Source: an uncultured Corynebacterium sp.
Lineage (GTDB): Bacteria; Actinomycetota; Actinomycetes; Mycobacteriales; Mycobacteriaceae
Length of the DNA stretch: 62,718 nt
Assembly (NCBI RefSeq): GCF_946222985.1
Contig: NZ_CAMIFY010000010.1
Location: 1 to 62,718 of the forward strand
Direction of reading: 5' to 3'
Below are positions 1 through 8,153 of this stretch, in pieces; within the stretch, counting starts at the first letter, position 1, and each line of letters opens with the position of its first letter. The notes beneath the pieces are model-generated. The model was not told the origin of the DNA. It worked only from the letters and a program-made list of their open reading frames with translations, and did no database searches. Both the position numbers and the translations under genes were made by a program.

Positions 1-549
1 CCGGTGGTCTGGCGCGGCCCGATGCTGCACCGCGCGATCCAGCAGTTCCTCGCGGACGTCTTCTGGGGCGACCTCGACGTGCTGTTGTTCGACCTGCCGC
101 CGGGCACCGGCGACATCGCCATCTCGGTGGCGCAGCTGGTGCCCAACGCCGAGCTGTTGATCGTCACCACCCCGCAGATGGCCGCCGCCGAGGTCGCCGA
201 GCGCGCCGGCACGATCTCCCTGCAGACCCGCCAGCGCATCTCCGGCGTCATCGAGAACATGAGCTGGATGGAGATGCCGGACGGCTCCAAGATGGAGGTC
301 TTCGGCTCGGGTGGCGGCGAGACCGTCGCCAAGCGGCTCACTCAGCTCACCGGCGCGCAGGTTCCGCTGCTCGGCCAGGTGCCGCTGGACACCCGCCTGC
401 GCGAGGGCGGCGACGACGGCACGCCGATCGTCCTGTCGGAGCCCGACTCCGGTGCCGGTCGCGCGCTCAACGACGTCGCCGACAAGCTGTTCACCCGTCG
501 TGAATCGCTCGCCGGCAAGTCCCTGGGTCTGGGCGTCACGCCGAAGTAG
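1..549 (+). CDS. mrp: Mrp/NBP35-family ATP-binding protein, 3' part
   Basis: The gene runs in from the left edge; only the C-terminal 182 residues are present. The family are P-loop ATPases that carry or scaffold iron-sulfur clusters in the cytoplasm. The visible part begins near the conserved 'VVWRGPML' segment and contains 'LLFDLPPGTGD' (Walker B-like region), 'LIVTTPQ' and 'GVIENMS', all typical of Mrp. The Walker A motif lies outside the window. The stop is TAG at 547-549. In M. tuberculosis mrp (Rv1229c) also lies close to tatB and sigE, which fits this locus. The family call is firm; the full length and start are unknown. Confidence 0.93.
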   Translation, partial: PVVWRGPMLHRAIQQFLADVFWGDLDVLLFDLPPGTGDIAISVAQLVPNAELLIVTTPQMAAAEVAERAGTISLQTRQRISGVIENMSWMEMPDGSKMEVFGSGGGETVAKRLTQLTGAQVPLLGQVPLDTRLREGGDDGTPIVLSEPDSGAGRALNDVADKLFTRRESLAGKSLGLGVTPK

Positions 550-653
550 GCTCCGCCCCGGCCAGCCCCGCCGCACCCGGCGCCGCTCGGCTTCTCGCCC
601 AGGTTCCCCGCCGGGCGTTCGCCCTCGGCGAGCATCGGCCCCATGCGGCCCCG

Positions 654-687
654 TAACCGCGACGAAGACCTCGTTCGCGGTTATCGT
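654..687 (+). promoter_or_regulatory. Leaderless -10 element with overlapping inverted repeat
   Basis: A -10-like TATCGT (682-687) lies 7 nt before the ATG at 695, so transcription could begin at the start codon. Directly upstream, 654-665 (TAACCGCGACGA) and 671-683 (TCGTTCGCGGTTA) form a near-perfect inverted repeat with a 5-nt centre. It covers the place where a -35 region would sit, as expected for a repressor operator. No regulator gene is adjacent, so the binding protein is unknown. Confidence 0.45.
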
Positions 688-694
688 GGGTCGC

Positions 695-1741
695 ATGTTG
701 TCATTCCGCGACCTGTCCCTGCCCATCGTCGGCGCCCCCATGGCCGGCGGCCCGTCGACGCCGGAACTCGTCGCGGCGGTCACCCGCGCCGGTGGCCTGG
801 GCATGCTCGCCGCCGGTTACCTGACCCCGGAGGCCCTCGGTGAGCAGATCGAGGAGACGAAGAGCCTGCTTGCCGACGGCGCCTCCCCCACCTCGCCGGT
901 TCCCTTCGGCGTCAACGTGTTCGTGCCGGGCATCGACGTCGACGCGGGATTGGACGATTACCGCGACCGCCTCGCCGAGGATTTCCCCGACGTGGAGTTG
1001 CCTGAGGACGCGGCTTGGTCGGACGACGAGTGGATCGACAAGATCTTCACGCTGACCGACCCGGACCACCGGGTGCCGGTGGTGACGTTCACGTTCGGGT
1101 TGCCGACCGTCAACGTCATCGACGCCCTCCACCGCGTCGGCTCGACGCTGGGTGCGACGGTGACCACCGCAGCCGACGCGCAGCAGGCCATGGCCGTGGG
1201 CGTCGACTTCCTCATCGTGCAGGGCGCCGGGGCCGGCGGGCATCAGTCGACGTTCAACCTCGACGACGAGCCGGAGGGCTCGACGACGCTGGAGGTCCTC
1301 GAAGCCGTCATCGCCGAGTTGTCCCCGCGGGGCGAGCTGCCCGAGCTCATCGCCGCCGGTGGCGTGGGCACCCGCGACGACGTCGTCGAGCTGCTGGAGG
1401 CGGGCGCGACCGCCGTGCAGGTGGGCACGATGCTGCTCACCGCCGACGAGGCCGGCACCCGCGACGCGCACCGCGAGGCCCTGCTCGCCCACGACCGCGA
1501 CACGGTGCTCACGCGCAGTTTCTCCGGCCGCCCGGCACGGGCGCTGGTCAACGACTTCACCCGCGCCTACGACTCCATCGCCCCCGAGGCGTACCCGCAG
1601 GTGCACTTCCTGACTTCGCCGATCCGCAAGGCCGCCGCCGAACAAGGCGACGCCGAGAACCTCAACATGTGGGCCGGCACGGGCAACGCCCACTGCCGGA
1701 CGGGCTCGGTCGCGGACATCCTCGACGACCTGAAGCCGTGA
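695..1741 (+). CDS. Nitronate monooxygenase family (NPD) flavoprotein
   Basis: A 348-residue FMN-dependent TIM-barrel protein of the nitronate monooxygenase / 2-nitropropane dioxygenase family, which oxidises alkyl nitronates such as propionate 3-nitronate. The N-terminal 'LPIVGAPMAGG', the central 'FLIVQGAGAGGHQS' (catalytic His region) and 'LIAAGGVGTRDDV' followed by 'GATAVQVGT' (phosphate/FMN-binding) support the call. I chose ATG 695 because it has a TANNNT -10 element 7 nt upstream and the family N-terminus begins there; the frame stays open further upstream without family similarity. It is convergent with tatB. The physiological substrate is not shown by the sequence. Confidence 0.88.
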   Translation: MLSFRDLSLPIVGAPMAGGPSTPELVAAVTRAGGLGMLAAGYLTPEALGEQIEETKSLLADGASPTSPVPFGVNVFVPGIDVDAGLDDYRDRLAEDFPDVELPEDAAWSDDEWIDKIFTLTDPDHRVPVVTFTFGLPTVNVIDALHRVGSTLGATVTTAADAQQAMAVGVDFLIVQGAGAGGHQSTFNLDDEPEGSTTLEVLEAVIAELSPRGELPELIAAGGVGTRDDVVELLEAGATAVQVGTMLLTADEAGTRDAHREALLAHDRDTVLTRSFSGRPARALVNDFTRAYDSIAPEAYPQVHFLTSPIRKAAAEQGDAENLNMWAGTGNAHCRTGSVADILDDLKP

Positions 1742-1790
1742 TCAAAACCCCCTAGTCGGCTAACCGGTTAGTCGGCGGCCCGTTCGGAGT

Positions 1791-1829
1791 TCAGCGTTCA
1801 GCGCTCAGAGAACTCAGCGTTCAGAGAAC
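1791..1829. repeat. 16-bp tandem repeat across the tatB stop codon
   Basis: On the minus strand the last codons of tatB plus its TGA stop form a 16-bp unit (GTTCTCTGAACGCTGA, 1829-1814). It is followed at once by a 15/16 identical copy (1813-1798) and a 7-bp partial copy (1797-1791). Each unit carries two TGA triplets. The period is not a multiple of three. It is one of several stop-codon-centred duplications in this window. Confidence 0.85.
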
Positions 1830-2438
1830 GTCGTCGTCGGCCCAGTTGTGGCCGGCGGCAGGAGCCTGGGCGTCGTCGGCCGCGGCGGAATCTGCCGCTG
1901 CGCCGATGGAATCGGCGGCGCCGCTGTCGGTCGTCCATCCCCCTGCAGTCGCTCCCCCGGCACTCGCGGCGGTCGCACCCGAGGCACCTGCCGCAGTCGC
2001 TCCCCCGGCACTCGCGTCGTTGGCGCTCGCAGCGTTGGCGCCCGTCGCGTTGGCGCCCGTGGGGCCGGATCCGAGGGCGGCGTTCTTCCCGGTCCCACCG
2101 CGCTTGGCGGCGGCGTCACCGGTGCCGCCACCCGCGGCGGGCTTGCCGGACAGAAGGTCGAGGTAGGTGTCGTCACCGTCGAAAAGCGTCCTGGTGATCG
2201 CCGTGCGCGGGCTCATCCTGCGCAGGTCGCTCAGCTCACCGAGGGGCTTGCGCAACTCGTCGAAATCCTCGCCGAACTCGCCGGTGATGCTCTGGCGCGC
2301 ATCGTCGATCGCGGTGCGGGCCGCGAGGATCATCGCCCGAATGTCGGTGATGATGTGCGGAAGCCGCTCGGGTCCGATCAGCACCAGACCGACGATGAGT
2401 ATGAGGAGGATTTCTCCCCAGCCGACGTTTGAGAACAC
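1821..2438 (-). CDS. tatB: Sec-independent protein translocase subunit TatB
   Basis: TatB, 205 residues, the membrane subunit that with TatC recognises twin-arginine signal peptides of folded exported proteins. It begins 'MFSNVGWGEILLILIVGLVLIGPERLP', a single membrane helix ending in the conserved Gly-Pro hinge, then an amphipathic helix up to about residue 75. The C-terminal 100 residues are a low-complexity Ala/Gly/Ser/Thr-rich tail made of short repeats. It lies 40 nt downstream of htrA in the sigE-rseA-htrA-tatB order known from mycobacteria and corynebacteria. The 3' end carries a tandem duplication of the stop region. Confidence 0.93.
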   Translation of the reverse strand: MFSNVGWGEILLILIVGLVLIGPERLPHIITDIRAMILAARTAIDDARQSITGEFGEDFDELRKPLGELSDLRRMSPRTAITRTLFDGDDTYLDLLSGKPAAGGGTGDAAAKRGGTGKNAALGSGPTGANATGANAASANDASAGGATAAGASGATAASAGGATAGGWTTDSGAADSIGAAADSAAADDAQAPAAGHNWADDDVL

Positions 2439-2478
2439 GGAAAACCACCTTAGCCGCAGGACCCGCCGAATGCAGTCC

Positions 2479-3912
2479 CTACCCCGCCGGGGTGACGTCG
2501 AGCACCATGCGCTGGCCGTCGCGGACGATCGTCACCGGAACCGTCTCGCCGGCGCCGGAAGTCCAGAACGCCACCGTGAGTTCATCGGCCGACGCGATGC
2601 CGCGGTCGCCCACCGACACCACGACGTCGCCTTCGCGCAGCCCCGCCTCGTCCGCGGGACCTCCGGGCACCACCGTGGCCACCTCGGCGCCCAGCAGCGC
2701 ACCGTTGGCCGCGGTGCGCGCCGTGACGCCGATGTCGGGGTGCACCGGGGTCTCGCCGGCTATGAGCTGCTCGGCGATGTCGCGGGCCATGTTGATAGGA
2801 ATCGCGAAGCCCAGGCCCTGCGAGCCTCCGGAGACCGAGAAGATCACCGTGTTGATGCCGATGACCGCCCCGCGGGCGTCGACGAGCGGACCACCGGAGT
2901 TGCCCGGGTTGATCGACGCGTCGGTCTGGATCGCGTCGGCCACGCCGTCGGTGTCGGTGCCCTCGCCCGCCAGGCGCACCGGCCGGTTGAGCGCCGAGAC
3001 GATGCCCGAGGTCACCGTCCCCGCCAGCCCCTGCGGCGAACCCAGCGCCACGACCGTGTCGCCGACGCGCACCTGGCCCGAATCGCCGAGCTCGGCCACC
3101 GTCAGTCCCGAGACGTCGTCGACCTTGATCACCGCCAGGTCCGTCTTCGGATCGCGGCCGACGATGCGCGCGGGCACCGCCCGGCCCTCGCCGCCGTCGC
3201 TGAAGGTCACGGTCAATTCCGCGTCGGGTCGATCCGCCACCGCGGAGACGACGTGGTTGTTGGTGAGGATGTGCCCGTCGCCGTCGATGACGACGCCGGA
3301 ACCGACCCCGGCGACGCCGTTGGCCCCGACGTTGATTGCCGCCACCGCCGGCTGCACGCGCTGGGCGACGTCGCCGACGGCGGTCAGTTCCCCGTCGCCA
3401 CCGGGCCGCCCCTCGACCTGACGAAGTTCGACGCGCTCGTGGTCGGCGCGGAAGGTCTTGCCCGCCCAGCCGCCGGCGAACCCGCCCAACCCGCCGAGGG
3501 CGAGCACGACGGCCGCCCCCAGCGCCAGGAAGCGCCACGGCACGACCCGCCCGAACATCGCCTCGCGCACGTCGACGCGCGGCACCGGCACCACCGGCTC
3601 GACCGTCGGGCGCGGCTCACGCCGGGCGGCCGCGCCGGTGACCATGCGGGCGCCCGGCTGCGCCCACGGCGAGTAATCGTCGCTGCCGTCAGCAGAGTCG
3701 CCGTCGCCATTGCTTGACGACGTCCCCGCATCCCGCCCGTCCGGCGGCAGCTGCAGCCCGTGGTGGACCGGCCCCCGGGGCGCGAAGGCCAGGTCCCGAT
3801 CGGAGACGAACTCGTCGAGCCCGGCGTCACCGTCGTCGACGGATCCCCGATGGCGCGGATCGGCGCCGCCGACGACCCCGTCGGGCCGGGCGAACGGATC
3901 ACGCGCCGTCAT
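2479..3912 (-). CDS. htrA: HtrA/DegP-type trypsin-like serine protease with PDZ domain
   Basis: Membrane-anchored envelope quality-control protease, 477 residues. A cytoplasmic, charged and disordered N-terminus (about 1-122) precedes one membrane helix (about 123-150), the chymotrypsin-fold protease domain and a C-terminal PDZ domain (from about 380). The triad is visible as His220 ('TNNHVV'), Asp258 ('TDLAV') and Ser339 ('PGNSGGP'). The start ATG at 3912 overlaps the rseA stop as ATGA, so translational coupling is likely; an in-frame ATG 33 nt upstream would overlap rseA further and is less likely. The locus implies control by the sigma E envelope-stress system. Confidence 0.93.
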   Translation of the reverse strand: MTARDPFARPDGVVGGADPRHRGSVDDGDAGLDEFVSDRDLAFAPRGPVHHGLQLPPDGRDAGTSSSNGDGDSADGSDDYSPWAQPGARMVTGAAARREPRPTVEPVVPVPRVDVREAMFGRVVPWRFLALGAAVVLALGGLGGFAGGWAGKTFRADHERVELRQVEGRPGGDGELTAVGDVAQRVQPAVAAINVGANGVAGVGSGVVIDGDGHILTNNHVVSAVADRPDAELTVTFSDGGEGRAVPARIVGRDPKTDLAVIKVDDVSGLTVAELGDSGQVRVGDTVVALGSPQGLAGTVTSGIVSALNRPVRLAGEGTDTDGVADAIQTDASINPGNSGGPLVDARGAVIGINTVIFSVSGGSQGLGFAIPINMARDIAEQLIAGETPVHPDIGVTARTAANGALLGAEVATVVPGGPADEAGLREGDVVVSVGDRGIASADELTVAFWTSGAGETVPVTIVRDGQRMVLDVTPAG

Positions 3913-4268
3913 TGGCCGTTCCCCGACTTGCGGAGGTTGCGCCACACCGATTCGACGAACGCCGCCACCGAATCCGGGCGACGATGCGCGAGACTGCGGG
4001 CCCCGGGCGCGTCATCGGGCAGCTCATCCTTCGACAACGACGCCAACCGCTCGCGCAGGCTCTCGGGGATGTGCACCTCACCGGAATCACGCAGACGCCG
4101 GGCCGCCTGGCGTTGCCGGGCGACTTCGCGCCGGCATTCGCCGCACGCCAGCAAATGCTCCTGCGCACGCTTGTGCGCCGACGGCGACAACTCACCGTCG
4201 ACGAACGCCGCGACGGCCTCGGTGCCGAGGTGATCCGTCGACGCGAAACCATGATGCGGTGCCGCCAC
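3909..4268 (-). CDS. rseA: Zinc-binding anti-sigma factor (RseA-like)
   Basis: A 119-residue ZAS-family anti-sigma factor expected to bind and inhibit sigma E. The N-terminus reads 'TEAVAAFVDGELS', followed by the zinc motif H-x3-C-x2-C ('EHLLACGEC'), conserved in RseA of M. tuberculosis (Rv1222). I placed the start at GTG 4268 because an AGGAGG ribosome site (4275-4280) lies 6 nt upstream; GTG 4271 is 3 nt closer, and an upstream GTG at 4304 would add 12 unconserved residues. No membrane segment is visible, so it is probably cytoplasmic. It overlaps htrA by 4 nt. Confidence 0.88.
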   Translation of the reverse strand: MAAPHHGFASTDHLGTEAVAAFVDGELSPSAHKRAQEHLLACGECRREVARQRQAARRLRDSGEVHIPESLRERLASLSKDELPDDAPGARSLAHRRPDSVAAFVESVWRNLRKSGNGQ

Positions 4269-4475
4269 CACGCGCCTCCTCGGATCCGGTCGTCGGCGGG
4301 GCACATGATCGTCGTCAAGCGAAAAACCGGCCCCGACGCACCGCGTCGAGCGCCGGCGGCGACCACCGTCCCACCTGCTTTCGAACCACGATACCGACGC
4401 CGCGGCACCGGAGGCGGACGTGAATGACGCTCATCTTGTTCGCCGGCGGCGAACGCCGACGACGCCGCAAAAAAA

Positions 4476-5132
4476 CTAGTGGACGCCGGCGAGCTTCTCG
4501 CGCTCGACCCGCTCGCGCTCGGCGGCCTCCAGCGACGCGCGCAACTGCGTGCGGGCGCGGTGGATGCGGGAACGCACAGTGCCCATCTTCACGCCGAGGG
4601 TGTCGGCGATTTCCTCGTACGTCAGGCCGACGACGTCGCACAACACGACCGCGGCGCGATAGTCCGGGTGCAGCGCCGCCAGGGCGCGCTCCAGGTCGGG
4701 ATCGAGGTTCGTGTCCGCGAACACCTGTTCCGGCGTCGGCGCCGTGCCCGGCACCCGGTCGTAATTCTCCGGCAGCGCCTCCATGCGGATCGCCTGCCGG
4801 TGACGGACCATGTCCAGGAACAGATTCGTGGTGATGCGGTGCAACCAGCCCTGGAACGTGCCGGGCTTGTAGCGCTTGAGGGAGCGGAAGACGCGCATGA
4901 ACGTCTCCTGCGTCAGATCCTCCGCATCATGCTGATCACCGGTGAGACGGAACGCCAGGCGATACACGCTGTCGCCGTGCTCCTCCACCAACTGCGACCA
5001 TGAGGGCATGTCTCCCGCACCGGCGTCGAACGCCGCCGTTCCGCTGAGCTGCTCGGCCGTGGCCGCGTCATCCGGACCATCGACCGCGATAGCGTCGTTT
5101 CGGTCCGCTCGGGAAGAGCCGTCGTCTGTCAT
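4476..5132 (-). CDS. sigE: ECF RNA polymerase sigma factor SigE
   Basis: An ECF sigma factor of 218 residues, the surface-stress regulator of actinobacteria. Region 2 ('DSVYRLAFRLTGDQHDAEDLTQETFMRVF') lies at about 54-85 and region 4 ('AVVLCDVVGLTYEEIADTLGVKMGTVRSRIHRAR') at about 165-200. The start is ATG 5132; the in-frame opening further upstream has no sigma-factor similarity. A 207-nt gap separates it from rseA, which may therefore also have its own promoter. The O-methyltransferase at 5392 is divergent, as at Rv1220c-Rv1221 in M. tuberculosis. Confidence 0.94.
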   Translation of the reverse strand: MTDDGSSRADRNDAIAVDGPDDAATAEQLSGTAAFDAGAGDMPSWSQLVEEHGDSVYRLAFRLTGDQHDAEDLTQETFMRVFRSLKRYKPGTFQGWLHRITTNLFLDMVRHRQAIRMEALPENYDRVPGTAPTPEQVFADTNLDPDLERALAALHPDYRAAVVLCDVVGLTYEEIADTLGVKMGTVRSRIHRARTQLRASLEAAERERVEREKLAGVH

Positions 5133-5378
5133 GTGGGGTACCTTGCCGTATCCGCCTGGGGGTGGATTGACCTTATCCTGAAAGTTCGGTGTGAGTACAG
5201 TCCCGGTTCGGTCACGAACACACCTGGGGCACCCGCACCGGGGCACCTCCCACACGCGCTCCCGTGCCCGATTCCGCAACCGCGCCACCCGGGCCCCCGC
5301 GCCGGCCCACCCGGGCCTTCGCCGCGACCCCCGCCACCGTTTCCGGCGCGCCCTCCGCGGGGCCGGGCCGGCAGACCC

Positions 5379-5384
5379 TAGACT
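5379..5384 (+). promoter_or_regulatory. -10 element TAGACT of a leaderless gene
   Basis: TAGACT lies 7 nt before the GTG start of the O-methyltransferase at 5392 and no Shine-Dalgarno sequence precedes that codon. This spacing puts the transcription start at or within 1 nt of the start codon. I found no clear -35 element. Confidence 0.55.
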
Positions 5385-5391
5385 CGGGCGC

Positions 5392-6057
5392 GTGACCGAT
5401 TCCGCAGCTCCGTACTCCGCCCTCGATGCCATGAGCGCCCACATCATCGCCACCGACGTGGCCGATGACGCGCTGGTCGGCGCGCGCGACGACGCCGCCG
5501 AATTCGGCTTGGCCACGCCCGACGCCGTCGCCGGTGGCGTGCTCACCACGCTGGCCGCGCTTGCGTCGGCGCGCCGCCCCAACGGCCCCGCCGCCGTCGC
5601 CGCGACCCCCGCGGTCGGCGTCGTCGGCCTGCACCTGTTCGCCGGCATGCCCGACGATGCCGTGCTGACGTGCATCGACCCGGAAATCGAGCATCAGAAG
5701 CTCGCCCGCGACGCGTTCGGCCGTGCGGGCATCGGCGCCTCGCGCCACCGCTTCCTGCCGTCGCGGCCCCTCGACGTCCTCGGCCGCCTGGCGCCGGGCG
5801 CCTACGACCTCATCTACGCCGACGTCGCGCCCGCCGAGATCGAGCTGTTCCGCGAGAAGGCCTGGCCGCTGCTGTCCGACGGCGGCATCCTCGTCTTCGC
5901 CGGCGTGCTTCTCGACGGCACCATCGCCGACGAGTCCCGCCGCGACCGCGACACCGTCGCCGCCCGTGAGGCGGAAAAGCACCTCCTCGAGCGCGACGAC
6001 GCCCTGGTCACCCGCCTGCCCATCGGCGCGGGCGCGGTGGCTCTGATCAAGAAGTAG
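5392..6057 (+). CDS. SAM-dependent O-methyltransferase (Rv1220c-like)
   Basis: A 221-residue class I methyltransferase of the bacterial O-methyltransferase family. 'AVGVVGLHLFAGMP' is a degenerate glycine-rich SAM loop, 'VLTCIDPEIEHQ' the acidic end of strand 2, and 'YDLIYADVAPAEIE' the catalytic/metal region. GTG 5392 is favoured by the TAGACT element 7 nt upstream, and the homologous N-terminus starts there. It is divergent from sigE, the conserved position of Rv1220c. The acceptor substrate is unknown. The glycine loop lacks the usual G-x-G-x-G, which may mean weak or altered SAM binding. Confidence 0.8.
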   Translation: MTDSAAPYSALDAMSAHIIATDVADDALVGARDDAAEFGLATPDAVAGGVLTTLAALASARRPNGPAAVAATPAVGVVGLHLFAGMPDDAVLTCIDPEIEHQKLARDAFGRAGIGASRHRFLPSRPLDVLGRLAPGAYDLIYADVAPAEIELFREKAWPLLSDGGILVFAGVLLDGTIADESRRDRDTVAAREAEKHLLERDDALVTRLPIGAGAVALIKK

Positions 6058-6113
6058 CGGCCGCGGCACCAAGCCGCCGCCGGCTACGGGGATCGGCGTG
6101 TTAGGAAGAGCAA

Positions 6114-7175
6114 ATGAACACGACCGCTCCCCGTCCGAACCCCGCACCCCATGGCCGCCTTCGCCCCGGTGATCGGGTCGCGGTGGTCTCCCCGTCGTTC
6201 GCCGCGCCGTCCATCGGCCCCGAGGTTCACGAGCAGGCCCTGCGCCGCATCGAGGCCGATCTGGGGCTGATTCCCGTGGAATACCCCGCGACCCGCCGCC
6301 ACCCGACCACCGCCGTCGAGCGGGCGGCCGACGTCAACGCGGCCTTCGCCGACCCGCGGATCCGGGCGATCTTCGCCACGCTCGGCGGCGAGGATCAGAT
6401 CACCGTCGTCCCCCACATCGACGATGCGGCGGTGCTCACCGACCCGAAGCCTTTCTTCGGCTACTCCGACAACACCAACCTGCACAATCATCTGCACGGC
6501 CTGGGCGTGGCGAGTTTCTACGGCGGCTCGACGCAGGTCCACCTCGGTGCGGGGCCGCACATCGACGACATTCATCTGGCGTCGCTGCGCGCCGCGCTTT
6601 TCGACGGCGGCGAGCTCGAGATCACCGATCCCGGCGAGATGGAGGATTTCGGCGTGCATTGGGCGTCGCGCGGGGCGCTGACGCAGTTCGGGCATCGCCG
6701 TCCCACTCGCCCGTGGGAATGGGCGGGGCCGAGCGTCGCCGTGGAAGGTCCCACCTGGGGCGGCTGCCTCGAAGTGCTCGCGGACATCGGCCTGGCCGGA
6801 AGGTTCCCGGCGGTCGACGATCTGCGCGGGGCGATTCTCCTCGTCGAAACGGCGGAGGGCGTGCCGCCGGTGGCATGGGTGCGCCGCTGGATGCGGGCGC
6901 TCGGCGAGGCCGGGATCCTGGGTGCGGTCGCCGGCGTCGTCGCCGCGTGCCCGCCGACCGCGACGCTCACCGACGACGCGCCGTCGGAGGCCGACCGCCG
7001 CGGCTACGCGGACGACCAGGCCCACGCGATCATCTCCACCGTCGCGGCGTACAACCCGGAGGCTCCGGTATGCGTCGGCGTGCCCTTCGGACACACGCGC
7101 CCGCAGTGGGTGCTCCCCTACGGCGGACGCATGCGACTCAACGGCGTCGGCCGCCGGGTCTTCGCGTACTACTGA
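6114..7175 (+). CDS. S66-family LD-carboxypeptidase / MccF-like serine peptidase
   Basis: A 353-residue S66 peptidase. Members cleave the L,D bond of muramoyl tetrapeptides in peptidoglycan recycling, or like MccF remove toxic aminoacyl-nucleotides. 'LRPGDRVAVVSPS' is the family N-terminus, 'ATLGGEDQ' and 'FGYSDNT' contain the nucleophile (Ser118), and 'VEGPTWGGCLEVL' and the late 'GVPFGHTRPQWVLPYG' (catalytic His) complete the fold. No signal peptide, so cytoplasmic. The start ATG has GGAAGAG upstream. It converges with the DJ-1/PfpI gene, and its stop lies in a 19-bp tandem repeat. Sequence alone does not separate LdcA from MccF roles. Confidence 0.82.
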   Translation: MNTTAPRPNPAPHGRLRPGDRVAVVSPSFAAPSIGPEVHEQALRRIEADLGLIPVEYPATRRHPTTAVERAADVNAAFADPRIRAIFATLGGEDQITVVPHIDDAAVLTDPKPFFGYSDNTNLHNHLHGLGVASFYGGSTQVHLGAGPHIDDIHLASLRAALFDGGELEITDPGEMEDFGVHWASRGALTQFGHRRPTRPWEWAGPSVAVEGPTWGGCLEVLADIGLAGRFPAVDDLRGAILLVETAEGVPPVAWVRRWMRALGEAGILGAVAGVVAACPPTATLTDDAPSEADRRGYADDQAHAIISTVAAYNPEAPVCVGVPFGHTRPQWVLPYGGRMRLNGVGRRVFAYY

Positions 7176-7219
7176 CGCGCAGGCGACCTACTGACGCGCC
7201 GGCGACCTACTGGCGCGCG
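7170..7219. repeat. 19-bp tandem repeat shared by two convergent stop codons
   Basis: Units of 19 bp (TACTGACGCGCAGGCGACC at 7170-7188, a 18/19 identical copy at 7189-7207) and a partial third from 7208 span the convergent ends of the S66 peptidase and the PfpI-like gene. Each unit repeats the plus-strand TGA (7173, 7192) and the minus-strand TAG (7169-7171, 7188-7190, 7207-7209). Confidence 0.85.
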
Positions 7220-7815
7220 GTGGCGGCCGCCTCGACGACCGCGGCGTTGAAGTGCTCCAGGTCGCCCGGGTTGCGCGAGGTGATGATCGAGCCGTCGACG
7301 ACCAGCGGCTCGTCGACCCAGTCCGCGCCGGCGTTGATCAGGTCGGACTTGCACGAGATGTACGACGTCAGCTTCGTGCCCGACGCCAGGCCCGCGTCGA
7401 TGAGGATCCACGGCGCATGGCAGATCGCGGCGACCGGGCGGCCGGTCTCGTGGAAGGCCTTGACGAAGCGCAGCACGCCGTCGTCGATGCGCGCGGCGTC
7501 GGCGTTGAGCGTGCCGCCGGGAAGCACCAGCGCGTCGTAGTCGGCGACCTCGGCCTCCGCCACGTCGACGTCGACGGCGAAAGTGTCGGCGTGCTCCCAG
7601 TCGCCGTTCATGCCGACGAAGGATCCTTCGGAGTACGACAGGATCACCGGCGTGCCACCCGCCGCGCGGATCGCGCGCATCGGATCGGTCAACTCGACCT
7701 GCTCCACGCCCTGGCCCGCGAGCACCGCCACGCGACGCCCCTCGAGCGACTGCGAGGCGCCTCCGGCAGCCGCCGAGTCGTTGGTGCCCTGGTCCTGATT
7801 GGTCGAATCCGTCAT
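7207..7815 (-). CDS. DJ-1/PfpI-family protein
   Basis: A 202-residue class I glutamine amidotransferase-like protein of the DJ-1/PfpI group, a family with reported deglycase, chaperone or protease activities. The nucleophile elbow is 'AAICHAPW' (Cys with following His), and 'YDALVLPGGTLNAD' supplies the oxyanion region. ATG 7815 was chosen because AAGGATGAGGA precedes it and the upstream extension has no family similarity. The first 30 residues before 'RRVAVLAGQG' are Ser/Asn/Gly-rich and look disordered. The precise reaction cannot be inferred. Confidence 0.85.
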   Translation of the reverse strand: MTDSTNQDQGTNDSAAAGGASQSLEGRRVAVLAGQGVEQVELTDPMRAIRAAGGTPVILSYSEGSFVGMNGDWEHADTFAVDVDVAEAEVADYDALVLPGGTLNADAARIDDGVLRFVKAFHETGRPVAAICHAPWILIDAGLASGTKLTSYISCKSDLINAGADWVDEPLVVDGSIITSRNPGDLEHFNAAVVEAAATARQ

Positions 7816-8023
7816 GGGTTCCTCATCCTTCGTTGGTCCGATTGGTCCGTGGACGTCCGCGGCGATTCTGGGTTCGATTCGACGCGGGCGACCGTTGGTG
7901 ACCATTCTTCACTGATAACCGTGCTCCGACAACCACCGCGCCCGTGCGCCGGACATTCGCCGACGGCGGGCGCGTGCGATGGCCCCGACGGCGGCGGCGG
8001 TGGCGTCGATGCCGTCGCAAAGC

Positions 8024-8068
8024 AAAAAAAGGGCCGCGGCGCGCATGAAGCACATGCGCACCGCGGCC
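8024..8068 (-). terminator. Rho-independent terminator of glgC
   Basis: Read on the minus strand, a GC-rich hairpin (arms about GGCCGCGG/CCGCGGCC with inner GCGCATG pairing, 8031-8068) is followed by CTTTTTTT (8030-8024). It lies 86 nt after the glgC stop. The T tract is followed at once by a copy of the iterated 11-mer (8023-8013). The rest of the 338-nt gap 7816-8153 shows no gene. Confidence 0.8.
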
Positions 8069-8153
8069 GGGACCGCCGAGTGCCGGGGCGGACACCGGGG
8101 AGTCAATGGGCGCCCCGACCCGCCACTCGGGGCAGGCGCGGGGCGCCGGGGTC

